Origin: an uncultured Clostridia bacterium
GTDB lineage: Bacteria; Bacillota; Clostridia; Peptostreptococcales; Anaerovoracaceae
Reading direction: 5' to 3'
DNA length: 15,625 bases
Assembly (NCBI GenBank): GCA_934277495.1
Contig: CAKQUI010000050.1
Location: 1 to 15,625, forward strand
Position numbers and translations under genes: made by a program. This document shows, piece by piece, positions 7,064-14,844 of this stretch. Below the pieces are notes generated by a model. The model did no database searches and was not told the DNA's origin. It worked only from the letters and a program-made list of their open reading frames with translations. How positions within the stretch are numbered: the stretch's first letter is position 1; each line of letters starts with the position of its first letter.

Positions 7064-7130
7064 CAACGCACAGGGCTTCAGCCCTCAAAAATAAAAAGTG
7101 TTTTCACAGAAAATAACCAGGAGAAAACAA

Positions 7131-8168
7131 ATGAAAACCAGAATATTATCTACAACCAAAGAAGATATAACAGAAGCGGCAGGGATACTCAGATCCGGCG
7201 GACTGGTGGCGTTCCCTACCGAGACGGTTTACGGACTTGGTGCAGACGCACTGGATCCCGAAGCTGTCGGCAAGGTGTATGCCGCCAAGGGCAGACCCAG
7301 CGATAATCCTATGATAGTGCATATTTCCAGAGCCAGCGACCTTGGCAGACTGACTCCTATGCTGAGCCCGGAGATAGTCTCACTGGTAGATAATTTCTGG
7401 CCGGGCCCGCTGACTGTCGTGCTGAAGAAAAAGCCGGGGATCCCCGATGTGACCACAGGCGGTCTCGATACAGTTGCAGTCCGTATGCCTGACAGTCCGG
7501 CAGCACTGGAACTGATAACACTGGCAGACAGTCCCATAGCAGCACCCAGCGCCAATATTTCCGGCAGGCCGAGCCCTACAAGAGCAAAGGATGTCATCGC
7601 AGACATGGACGGCAGGATAGACGCTGTCATCGACGGAGAAGACTGCCGTGTGGGCATAGAATCCACGGTCCTGGATATGACAGGAGACACTCCGACGATA
7701 TTGAGACCGGGCATAATAACAGCAGAAGCCATAGAAGCAGCTCTTGGAAAGAAAGTCGAATACGACCCTTCCCTTAAAGAAGGTCCGGGACATACAGATA
7801 TAGACCCGGCAGACGGCGAAACTGCAGGAGACGACGGATTCAGACCTAAGTCTCCGGGGATGAAATACAAACATTACGCACCGAAGGCACAGATGACTGT
7901 CATCGAAGGCCAGCGTGATAAAGTAAAGAGCGAGATCCAGCGTCTCAAGGGTCTCAATGAGCGCCTGGGACTTAAAGTCGGCGTCATACTTTTCGAGGAA
8001 AAAGCATTCCTTGAAGCAGCCCATGACTTTTTCGCAAGGCTCAGGGATCTCGACAACGAAAACGTGGATCTGATCCTGGCCGGTGCACTGAGCGACACTG
8101 ACGGAGTAGGCTTTGCAGTGATGAACAGGATGCTCAAATCGGCAGGATACAATATAGCGAGAGTGTGA
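7131..8168 (+). CDS. sua5: Threonylcarbamoyl-AMP synthase, Sua5 type
   Basis: A 345-aa L-threonylcarbamoyladenylate synthase. It makes TC-AMP from threonine, bicarbonate and ATP, the first step of the t6A modification at position 37 of ANN-decoding tRNAs. The YrdC-like domain covers about residues 1-205, with FPTETVYGLG near the start, KGR at 53-55 and SAN at 140-142, all typical of the active site. A linker and a C-terminal Sua5 domain follow, beginning with SPGMKYKHYAPKA. The length matches Bacillus YwlC (about 346 aa) and not the short TsaC form. AGGAG (7119-7123) precedes the ATG at 7131; the 11 codons of open frame upstream lack a site. It lies 67 bp after prfA, with a small AGGGC/GCCCT hairpin between. 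Confidence 0.94.
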   Translation: MKTRILSTTKEDITEAAGILRSGGLVAFPTETVYGLGADALDPEAVGKVYAAKGRPSDNPMIVHISRASDLGRLTPMLSPEIVSLVDNFWPGPLTVVLKKKPGIPDVTTGGLDTVAVRMPDSPAALELITLADSPIAAPSANISGRPSPTRAKDVIADMDGRIDAVIDGEDCRVGIESTVLDMTGDTPTILRPGIITAEAIEAALGKKVEYDPSLKEGPGHTDIDPADGETAGDDGFRPKSPGMKYKHYAPKAQMTVIEGQRDKVKSEIQRLKGLNERLGLKVGVILFEEKAFLEAAHDFFARLRDLDNENVDLILAGALSDTDGVGFAVMNRMLKSAGYNIARV

Positions 8169-8280
8169 TAAACGGCAGAGCCGATCTGTCCGGCAGTCCG
8201 GCGCAGCGATCATAGATATTTTGCATAATAAAACAGACCCCGGACATATGGACCGGAAGGTCATCAGGAGGATTCAGGAT

Positions 8281-8712
8281 ATGATAATAGCAATAGCCAG
8301 CGATCATGGCGGTTATGAACTCAAAGAAAAAGTAAAGGAATATCTCAGGAGCAGAGGCATCAAGCTTGTGGACCTGGGAACACATTCTACGGACTCTGTA
8401 GACTATCCGGTCTACGGCAAGGCGTGTGCTGAGGCTGTAGCCAGCGGCAAGGCTGACAGAGGCATCGTGTGCTGCGGCACAGGCATAGGCATTTCCATTG
8501 CGGCAAACAAAGTAAAAGGCGTAAGATGTGCACTTTGCACCGATGAGCACATGGCAGAAATGACAAGAAAACACAACGATGCCAATATGCTGGCCATGGG
8601 CGGCAGGACTACCGATCCGGAAACTGCACTGAAAATAACCCAGGTATGGCTGGACACTGAGTTCGAAGGCGGCAGACATCAGAGAAGAGTGGATATGCTC
8701 AACGAAATGTAG
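8281..8712 (+). CDS. rpiB: Ribose-5-phosphate isomerase B
   Basis: A 143-aa RpiB/LacAB-family sugar-phosphate isomerase interconverting ribose 5-phosphate and ribulose 5-phosphate in the pentose phosphate pathway. SDHGGYELK opens the protein. Cys65, in GIVCCGTGIG, is in the position of the catalytic cysteine of E. coli RpiB, and His98 lies in RKHNDANMLAMGGR, the substrate-phosphate region. The frame is open from 8221, but the family starts as MIIAIASDHGG and AGGAGG (8266-8271) precedes the ATG at 8281. The 112-bp gap to sua5 has no strong promoter or terminator. Placed before upp, it may contribute to PRPP supply. Allose- or galactose-6-phosphate isomerase activity is less likely, as no sugar operon surrounds it. 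Confidence 0.94.
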   Translation: MIIAIASDHGGYELKEKVKEYLRSRGIKLVDLGTHSTDSVDYPVYGKACAEAVASGKADRGIVCCGTGIGISIAANKVKGVRCALCTDEHMAEMTRKHNDANMLAMGGRTTDPETALKITQVWLDTEFEGGRHQRRVDMLNEM

Positions 8713-8781
8713 TGACGGAGCACATACAGAAACAGAAAGCATCAGATAATAAAAAAGATAAAAACGAAAGGCAGGTAGCAA

Positions 8782-9411
8782 ATGAGTAGTGTATATGTAT
8801 TCGATCATCCGCTGATACAGCACAAAACTGCAATGATAAGACAGAAGGACACAAGCGTCAAGGATTTCAGAGAACTGGTGAGAGAGATCTCCATGCTTAT
8901 GGGATACGAAGCCACAAGAAAACTTCCTCTCAGGGAGACTGAGATCGAAACTCCTATATGCCGTACAAAAGTGAATATGCTGGACGGAGAGGATATCGCA
9001 ATAGTGCCTATCCTGAGAGCAGGTCTTGGCATGGTGGACGGCATGCTGGCTCTGGTACCGAACGCTAAAGTCGGACACGTGGGACTTTACAGGGATCCTG
9101 AGACTCACGAACCTGTTGAATACTACTGCAAACTGCCTAACGACATAGAAAAAAGAGAGATATTCGTGGTGGACCCGATGCTGGCAACAGGCGGCAGTGC
9201 AGCGGCAGCCATCGACTTCATCAAGGCAAGAGGCGGCAGGAAGATAATCTTCATGTGTCTCATAGCTGCCCCTGAAGGCATAGAAGTCCTTCAGAAAGCA
9301 CACCCGGATGTTGATATATTCGTAGCATCAAAGGACGAAAGACTCAACGAGAACGCTTACATCGTACCAGGTCTTGGCGATGCAGGCGACAGACTTTACG
9401 GCACTAAATGA
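8782..9411 (+). CDS. upp: Uracil phosphoribosyltransferase
   Basis: A 209-aa UPRTase making UMP from uracil and PRPP (pyrimidine salvage). It is full length for the family. Early blocks [10 protein letters not shown] and the FRELVREIS region are typical. [12 protein letters not shown] is the conserved mid-protein segment. The PRPP loop [10 protein letters not shown] spans 131-140. The C-terminal [13 protein letters not shown] is the uracil-binding/oligomer region. GGCAGGT (8770-8776) is a modest ribosome-binding site. It lies 69 bp after rpiB and 18 bp before tyrS in the same direction, so co-transcription is likely. No PyrR-type leader is visible. Confidence 0.96.
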   Translation: MSSVYVFDHPLIQHKTAMIRQKDTSVKDFRELVREISMLMGYEATRKLPLRETEIETPICRTKVNMLDGEDIAIVPILRAGLGMVDGMLALVPNAKVGHVGLYRDPETHEPVEYYCKLPNDIEKREIFVVDPMLATGGSAAAAIDFIKARGGRKIIFMCLIAAPEGIEVLQKAHPDVDIFVASKDERLNENAYIVPGLGDAGDRLYGTK

Positions 9412-9429
9412 TTTGGAGGAGCAACTTAA

Positions 9430-10767
9430 ATGAAATACGACTTTATACCTGACAGCGTCAGCGAACACACTAACGTGTACGATGTGCTGAAGGAAAGAGG
9501 CTTTATAGAGCAGTCAACTGACGAGGAAAAGGTCAGGGAACTTCTGGCAAACGAAAAAGTCAAATTCTATATAGGATTCGACCCTACTGCAGACTGTCTT
9601 CACGTGGGACATTTCATGCAGGTCATCATCATGATGTATATGCAGAAGTACGGACACACTCCTGTAGTCCTCATCGGAGGCGGCACAGGCATGGTGGGAG
9701 ACCCTTCCGGCAGAACAGACATGCGTCAGATAATGACCGTAGAAACCATCGAAAACAACTGCAGACAGTTCAAGCACCTCTTCGACAAATTCCTTGATTT
9801 CGACGACGAATGGGAATATGTCGGCAACGAAGGTGTGTTCACGCCGGGACATGAGACGAAGAAACCGGATCCGGGCAAGGCCGTAGCAGTGAACAACGCA
9901 AGATGGCTCAGGCCTCTGAACTATATAGATTTCCTCAGAGAGATCGGCTCTACTTTCAATGTGAACACGATGCTCCGTGCAGAATGTTTCAAGCAGAGGA
10001 TGGAGCGTGAAGGCGGACTGACTATGTTCGAGCTGAACTACATGCTGATGCAGAGCTACGACTTCATGGTGATGGCAAGAGACTTCGACGTAAAGATAGA
10101 GTTCGGCGGCAACGACCAGTGGTCCAATATCATCGGCGGCGTTGATCTCACAAGAAAGAAAACAGGCAAAGAAGTATACGGCATGACTTTCTCCCTGCTC
10201 ACTACAAGCGATGGCAAGAAAATGGGCAAGACCCAGAAGGGCGCTCTCTGGCTCAACGCAGAGAAAACTTCACCGTACGAATTCTACCAGTACTGGAGGA
10301 ATGTAGCCGATGCAGACGTGGAAAAATGCCTCAGGATGCTGACTTTCCTGCCTATGAGCGAAGTAAAGAGACTGGCTTCGCTGGAGGGCAGCGAGATAAA
10401 CAAAGCCAAGGAGATCCTGGCTTTCGAAGTCACTAAGCTGGTACACGGCGAGGAAGAGGCTCAGAAAGCTCAGGATGCAGCAAGGAATGCATTCAGCGGC
10501 GGCGGAGACCTTTCCAATATGCCGACAGCGGAGTTCGACAAAGAAAAACTCGAAGGCGAAGGTCTGGGCGTTGTCAGCTTCATCAAGGAGCTGGGACTTG
10601 TGCCGAGCAACAGAGAAGGCTTCATGACCATCGAACAGGGCGGACTGAAGCTGGACGGTGAGAAAGTCACAGACAAGAAGCACATGATCACAGCTGATCA
10701 GTTCAAGGACGGCAGGATGCTCGTTGAAAAAGGCAAGAAAAAGAAAGTCGTTGTTGTACTTAAATAG
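9430..10767 (+). CDS. tyrS: Tyrosyl-tRNA synthetase
   Basis: A 445-aa class I aminoacyl-tRNA synthetase charging tRNA-Tyr. [12 protein letters not shown] ends with the HIGH-type motif HVGH at 58-61. KMGKT at 264-268 is the KMSKS-type loop. The C-terminal S4-like RNA-binding domain includes [10 protein letters not shown] and a Lys-rich tail. The protein is about 20 residues longer than the usual 405-425. The extra length seems to lie around residues 124-150, between the Rossmann half and the [10 protein letters not shown] segment. GGAGGAG precedes the ATG, 18 bp after upp. Unlike many Firmicute tyrS genes it has no room for a T-box leader, so it is probably expressed constitutively with the operon. 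It is the last gene before a strong terminator. Confidence 0.96.
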   Translation: MKYDFIPDSVSEHTNVYDVLKERGFIEQSTDEEKVRELLANEKVKFYIGFDPTADCLHVGHFMQVIIMMYMQKYGHTPVVLIGGGTGMVGDPSGRTDMRQIMTVETIENNCRQFKHLFDKFLDFDDEWEYVGNEGVFTPGHETKKPDPGKAVAVNNARWLRPLNYIDFLREIGSTFNVNTMLRAECFKQRMEREGGLTMFELNYMLMQSYDFMVMARDFDVKIEFGGNDQWSNIIGGVDLTRKKTGKEVYGMTFSLLTTSDGKKMGKTQKGALWLNAEKTSPYEFYQYWRNVADADVEKCLRMLTFLPMSEVKRLASLEGSEINKAKEILAFEVTKLVHGEEEAQKAQDAARNAFSGGGDLSNMPTAEFDKEKLEGEGLGVVSFIKELGLVPSNREGFMTIEQGGLKLDGEKVTDKKHMITADQFKDGRMLVEKGKKKKVVVVLK

Positions 10768-10820
10768 CAAGAAACAGCTGGTGCAGGCACTTTGCGAACA
10801 GCGCAGCATGATATGACGAT

Positions 10821-10873
10821 AAAAAGTGTGTATCTGGAAGAGGATATGATGATTCCGGGATACACACTTTTTT
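10821..10873 (+). terminator. Strong intrinsic terminator after tyrS
   Basis: AAAAAGTGTGTATC (10821-10834) and GATACACACTTTTT (10859-10872) form a perfect 14-bp stem. An inner CTGGAA/TTCCGG pairing is also possible. The A- and T-tracts on either side would allow function in both directions. It ends the prfA-tyrS operon. Confidence 0.9.
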
Positions 10874-10894
10874 GTGTCATAAACTATATTGTAA

Positions 10895-10928
10895 GGTGGC
10901 ATGAGGAAGCGATGCCGCCGCATTTTTC
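10895..10928 (+). terminator. Second hairpin downstream of tyrS, possible back-up terminator
   Basis: GGTGGCAT (10895-10902) pairs with ATGCCGCC (10912-10919), eight pairs with one G-T, followed by GCATTTTTCC. The T-tract is imperfect. The rest of the gap up to 11050 holds no gene I can support; 10980-11011 is a low-complexity GCGAAGCGAGCG-type stretch. Confidence 0.4.
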
Positions 10929-11054
10929 CTTTCCGGATGAAGATGGGGAAGATCCGCATAGCTCCAGGAATGGTATAAGGCGGAGCCGCAAGCGAAGCGA
11001 GCGATGGAACTCAGGAAATACCTCCCGAAAGATATTTCCTGCATCAAAACAGTG

Positions 11055-11063
11055 TGTTATAAT
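11055..11063 (+). promoter_or_regulatory. Extended -10 promoter of the first permease
   Basis: TGT followed by TATAAT (11058-11063) is a consensus extended -10. The -35 region (TTTCCT, 11035-11040) is poor, as is common with extended -10 promoters. The start would be near 11070, about 38 nt before the ATG. Confidence 0.6.
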
Positions 11064-11107
11064 ACCGAAAATCACAGATACTGATATTTATGAAAGGAGG
11101 GAATGAC

Positions 11108-12808
11108 ATGAGTAAACATGATATTATGCAGGCTGCTGAAGTCGGCGAACACGGTCTGAAAAAACACGATATCAAAGTGTCGACTGTTGTATTCATGATA
11201 TTCTGTCTGGTTGCAGCAGGATGCTACGGCATCGAGGAAATGATCCCGGAATGTGGTCCGGGGCTGACGATAATAATGCTGTGTGTACTGCCGTTCGTGT
11301 GGGGGCTTCCCTTTGGACTTGTAGCCTCGGAGCTGGGCTCTGTGAGGCCGCAGGAAGGAGGATACTACAAATGGGTCCAGGAGGCCCTGGGCGAATTCTG
11401 GGGCTTTCAGGCAGGCTGGTGGAGAACCATATCCATATATATCGACAATACCACATATGTCATCCTTGCAGGAGGCTACGCTGCGACAGTCTGGGATATG
11501 AGCTGGCAGGCAGAATTCGCTCTGAAATTTGCGATGATAATGATATTCACCATCATCAATCTCCGGGGTGTAAAAGATGTGGGCGCAGCAAGTACGGTGC
11601 TGTCAGTACTTGTCATGGTTGCCTTTGCAGTGGTAGCTGTATGTGGATTCCTCAACTGGGGAGGAGATGCACAGACAGCGTCGACCATATCCTTCAGGCT
11701 GACGCCTGAACCTGCAGAAGGCCTCAGCGACTGGTTCTTTTACATTGCAGGAGGGATATCCATCGGCATGTGGATGTATTCAGGTTATGAGTCCATGTCC
11801 ACGATAGCAGGCGAAGTAAAGAACCCTCAGGTGATCCCCAAAGGGACGCTGATCACTGTACCTCTGATAATGGCTGTATATATCTTCCCGACAGTGGCAA
11901 GTCTTGGCTCACTGGGACAGTGGGATCTGTGGGGAACAGAAGCCGGCAATGTAGGGTATTCAGACGTAGTTTCACATTTCTGGGGACCTGCTTTCGGTAT
12001 AGTGTTCGTCATAGTTGCGATACTGGCGCAGTGCTCCATATACAACACATATATCGCATCAGGATCCAGAGGATTTTTCTCACTGGCAGATGATCATCTT
12101 GCGCCGCCTGTGATGGTGAAATGCGACAGGAAATTCGGTGTTCCGTATGTCTCAGTGCTTTCAGTAGGCATATTCAATCTGATATTCTGTATGCTGCCTT
12201 TCGGATTCGTCGTGGTGCTGGACTGCGCACTGCTGATGGCGTCATATATACTTGTGTATATTTCTGCGATGGTACTGAGAAAGCGGATCCCGGAAGAAGA
12301 ATACAAGTTCAGGATCCCGGGAGGATATGGTCTGCTCTGTCTGATATGTATCGTTCCAATCTGCGTAGCAGTGTTCGCAACGTATATCAACGGTTCCGAC
12401 TACTATCTCGGCGGTATGCTTGGAATACTTTCAGGGCCGGTACTGTATTTCATATGGAGAAAGAAATACGGCGGTCTTACTGCAAAGGATCCGGATAGTT
12501 TCCCGCAGGATCTCAGAACAGGTCTTGCAGCAGGGGATACAGGAAGGGTGGCGCTGCTGTTCCTTATCATGACGGTGATGAATTTGCTGGCGGTGTTCTT
12601 CGAACCATGGTATGAAGGCTGGGGAACTGCGGACGCCTGGGAGTCAGGCGACTATTTCGATGGCATACTGGCAGATATCCCGGTGGCAGATATCGTCGGC
12701 ACGATACAGACAGGTCTTTATGTCATGACGATATTATGTGCCGTTCTGACGGCGATTTTTGCCATAATATCAAGGAAAACGAGAAAAAATGGTGACAAAC
12801 TGAAGTAG
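11108..12808 (+). CDS. APC-superfamily amino acid/polyamine permease
   Basis: A 566-aa integral membrane transporter with about 12-14 hydrophobic segments. It has the LeuT-like APC pattern: a short cytoplasmic N-terminus, a broken first helix with YGIEEMIPECGPG, then GGYYKWVQEALGEFWGF and a Trp-rich third helix. These blocks resemble the eukaryotic LAT/polyamine uptake (PUT) subgroup, which has a GVED...GGP segment, NGGYVVWV and GPFWGFQ. A polyamine or cationic/neutral amino acid is therefore a fair guess, but the substrate cannot be fixed. The C-terminal part carries extra hydrophobic segments and a Lys-rich tail. The ATG at 11108 was preferred over 11090 because AAAGGAGGG (11093-11101) directly precedes it. 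It has its own promoter, and no clear intrinsic terminator follows. Confidence 0.88.
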   Translation: MSKHDIMQAAEVGEHGLKKHDIKVSTVVFMIFCLVAAGCYGIEEMIPECGPGLTIIMLCVLPFVWGLPFGLVASELGSVRPQEGGYYKWVQEALGEFWGFQAGWWRTISIYIDNTTYVILAGGYAATVWDMSWQAEFALKFAMIMIFTIINLRGVKDVGAASTVLSVLVMVAFAVVAVCGFLNWGGDAQTASTISFRLTPEPAEGLSDWFFYIAGGISIGMWMYSGYESMSTIAGEVKNPQVIPKGTLITVPLIMAVYIFPTVASLGSLGQWDLWGTEAGNVGYSDVVSHFWGPAFGIVFVIVAILAQCSIYNTYIASGSRGFFSLADDHLAPPVMVKCDRKFGVPYVSVLSVGIFNLIFCMLPFGFVVVLDCALLMASYILVYISAMVLRKRIPEEEYKFRIPGGYGLLCLICIVPICVAVFATYINGSDYYLGGMLGILSGPVLYFIWRKKYGGLTAKDPDSFPQDLRTGLAAGDTGRVALLFLIMTVMNLLAVFFEPWYEGWGTADAWESGDYFDGILADIPVADIVGTIQTGLYVMTILCAVLTAIFAIISRKTRKNGDKLK

Positions 12809-13184
12809 AAAATATGTGCAAAATGAAATTTTTTTCTGAATAAAGAAATAACTTTCCGGACCCCAGAAAGGGTACTTATTTGCTGAGTATGGTTTTCATA
12901 TGTTTCCGATAGGGTTGGTTGAATATTGAAAAAGTTCGGGCCATGATGCATTAGTAAGGAAGAAATTGACTGAATCAAAGCCTAAGTCGATGAGGGTTCG
13001 ACATGAAACGTCAAAAACTGGGTATTTTTTGCAAAAACGAGCACAAACAGTCAAGGTTCGCAATAATAAGAAGATGAGTAATCAAAAATGAGAAAAATCT
13101 CTGAAATATTGACATTTTTCGCAAAGTGTGAAAAAATAAAGATGTTCATTAGGAAACAGAAAATTTAGAATTGCTTTCTGACCC
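12809..13184. other. AT-rich intergenic stretch without a gene
   Basis: No open frame of note and no strong terminator after the first permease, only a T-rich run at about 12830. GTCGA/TCGAC (about 12987-13003) is a small hairpin. A consensus TTGACA at 13109-13114 has no good -10 at 16-19 nt. I found no RNA family that I recognise. Confidence 0.5.
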
Positions 13185-13215
13185 TTGGGAAAGCATTTTG
13201 CCCGCTGAATATAAT
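13185..13215 (+). promoter_or_regulatory. Likely promoter of the second permease
   Basis: A consensus TATAAT lies at 13210-13215. The best -35 candidate is TTGGGA (13185-13190) at a long 19-nt spacing, so the -35 is weak and the promoter may need an activator. The start is predicted near 13222. Confidence 0.5.
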
Positions 13216-13221
13216 GAACAA

Positions 13222-13240
13222 ATCTAATCATACATTAGAT
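13222..13240. promoter_or_regulatory. 7-5-7 inverted repeat at the predicted start of the second permease mRNA
   Basis: ATCTAAT (13222-13228) and ATTAGAT (13234-13240) are perfect reverse complements around CATAC. The repeat begins where transcription should start and ends seven bases before AAGGAGG. The position fits a repressor operator or a leader hairpin. Confidence 0.5.
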
Positions 13241-13260
13241 ATGTGAGAAGGAGGCAAAAA

Positions 13261-14763
13261 ATGTCAGAAGAAAAAAACGTTGTAGCACAGCAGGAAGACC
13301 AGGAACTTAAACGTGGTATTAAGGGCTGGCAGGTTGCGTTCATCGGTCTTGGTGGCGTAATCGGATCCTGCTACTTCCTGGGACTGGGTATCTGTATCCA
13401 CGATATGGGCCCGGCAGTATTGATCGCCTTTGCGGTAGTTGGAGTTATTGTTTACGGACTTATGATTTCTTATGCGGAATTGCTTGTAAACTTACCGAGA
13501 AAAGGCTCGTTCGTCGCCTATACCAGTGAGTTTATAGGACCGACGGTATCCACCGGTTTCGGATGGGCATTCTGGTTCAACTGGGTATGCTACTGTCCAT
13601 CAGAAGCCATTGCGGTAGCGACAGTAATACAGTCACTCACCGGATCGAAAAACGGCGCTGCATTTGCAGCATATGCGGTGGGAGCACTGCTGGCACTGAC
13701 CATAATCAACCTTTGCGCAGTAGATATCTTTGCAAAGATCGAATCTGGTCTTGCCATCACTAAAGTATGCGTCATCATTTTATTCATTTTATTAGCATTC
13801 GGAATCTGGGTAGGCCTCTGGGGCAGCGAAAGCTTCCTGGGCGGTACTGTAAACTTCGGAAATGCAGATATGAGCTTTACTCAGCAGCTCTTCCCTCATG
13901 GAGGCGCTATAGTAATGACTTCCATGGTAGTAGTACTGGTAACATTCCAGGGTACTGAGATCGTAGGTCTGACAGCTGCAGAAGCAGAAGATCCTGATGA
14001 ATCAGTTCCAAAAGCATGTAAGAGCGTTACATATCGTATCGTAGGTCTGTATATGGTACCTATTTTACTGCTGATACTGATCCTGCCTACAGATCTGGCT
14101 AACGGAGACACTCCTGTATTTGCAGAAGCTATGAACTACTATCACCTGAATATCTTCGGAATAATCATGAGTGCTGTCGTTCTTATCGCTGCATTCAGCT
14201 GTGCCAACACAGGATTCTACGGAACAGTAAGAGCTATGTATGGTCTTTCGATAGAAGGTCTTGCTCCTAAGTTCCTTGGAAAGATAAACAAATCAGGTAA
14301 CCCTAAGAACGCCGTTCTCTTCACACTGGCATTCATGTGGGTAGTACTTATCCTTGGTCTGATCTCACAGCTCACAGGATTCCTCGAAAGTCTGTATGAG
14401 AGTCTGCTCTCAATGTCAGGATTCACAGGAACTCTGGCTTGGATAGGTATCATCATATCACAGCTTGTATTCAGAAGACGTCTGAAGAAGAGAGGATATG
14501 ATCCAGAGAAGTGCCTGAGAGCAAGAGTAAGCAAGGGACAGGCCTGGATACCATGGTTCGCTATGATAGCACAGATCGTTTGTCTGATAATGCTGGCATT
14601 CGGTGAAGGTCAGCTGCCGATATTCATCCTGGCATGTGCAGCCATCTTCATCCCTATGATCGTTCGTGTGATCACAGTGAAGACTGGTCACTGCCGTGAC
14701 GTCAGTGCACTGGGTAACGGTGAAAAGACATTCGACGAAACGTTCCCGGATCTTACTAAATAA
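13261..14763 (+). CDS. Amino acid permease, AAT-like (APC superfamily)
   Basis: A 500-aa, roughly 12-helix permease. The N-terminus LKRGIKGWQVAFIGLGGVIG with YFLGLG matches the first helix of AAT-family amino acid:proton symporters (LysP/GabP/AnsP relatives, typically LKRGLK...IALGGAIGTGLFLG). Further marks are SYAELLVNLPRKGSF after helix 2, the FQGTEIVGLTAAEAEDP motif in the helix 6-7 region, and SCANTGFYGTVRAMYGLS later. Substrate unknown. AAGGAGG (13248-13254) precedes the ATG at 13261, so the six-codon upstream extension is not used. It has its own promoter and terminator, and is not in an operon with the first permease. Synonymous codons look more A/T-rich than in the housekeeping genes, which may reflect different ancestry; I did not quantify this. 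Confidence 0.9.
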   Translation: MSEEKNVVAQQEDQELKRGIKGWQVAFIGLGGVIGSCYFLGLGICIHDMGPAVLIAFAVVGVIVYGLMISYAELLVNLPRKGSFVAYTSEFIGPTVSTGFGWAFWFNWVCYCPSEAIAVATVIQSLTGSKNGAAFAAYAVGALLALTIINLCAVDIFAKIESGLAITKVCVIILFILLAFGIWVGLWGSESFLGGTVNFGNADMSFTQQLFPHGGAIVMTSMVVVLVTFQGTEIVGLTAAEAEDPDESVPKACKSVTYRIVGLYMVPILLLILILPTDLANGDTPVFAEAMNYYHLNIFGIIMSAVVLIAAFSCANTGFYGTVRAMYGLSIEGLAPKFLGKINKSGNPKNAVLFTLAFMWVVLILGLISQLTGFLESLYESLLSMSGFTGTLAWIGIIISQLVFRRRLKKRGYDPEKCLRARVSKGQAWIPWFAMIAQIVCLIMLAFGEGQLPIFILACAAIFIPMIVRVITVKTGHCRDVSALGNGEKTFDETFPDLTK

Positions 14764-14799
14764 AGTAAATAACTTTTAGTTGTGGAAACAATACAAGGG

Positions 14800-14838
14800 A
14801 AAAAACCGGTCGGTTCAGAAATGAACAGGCCGGTTTTT
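14800..14838 (+). terminator. Intrinsic terminator after the second permease; intron target
   Basis: AAAAACCGG (14801-14809) pairs with CCGGTTTTT (14830-14838). Inside, GTTCA pairs with TGAAC around a GAAA loop. It terminates the permease transcript and lies six bases before the group II intron boundary, the usual target layout for group IIC introns. Confidence 0.85.
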
Positions 14839-14844
14839 ATAGTA

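Noticed and set aside
9412..9429. T-box leader for tyrS
   Set aside because: Only 18 bp separate upp and tyrS, with no room for a T-box.
13150..13175. CodY-type box upstream of the second permease
   Set aside because: The best match to AATTTTCWGAAAATT has about five mismatches in 15, which is expected by chance in AT-rich DNA.
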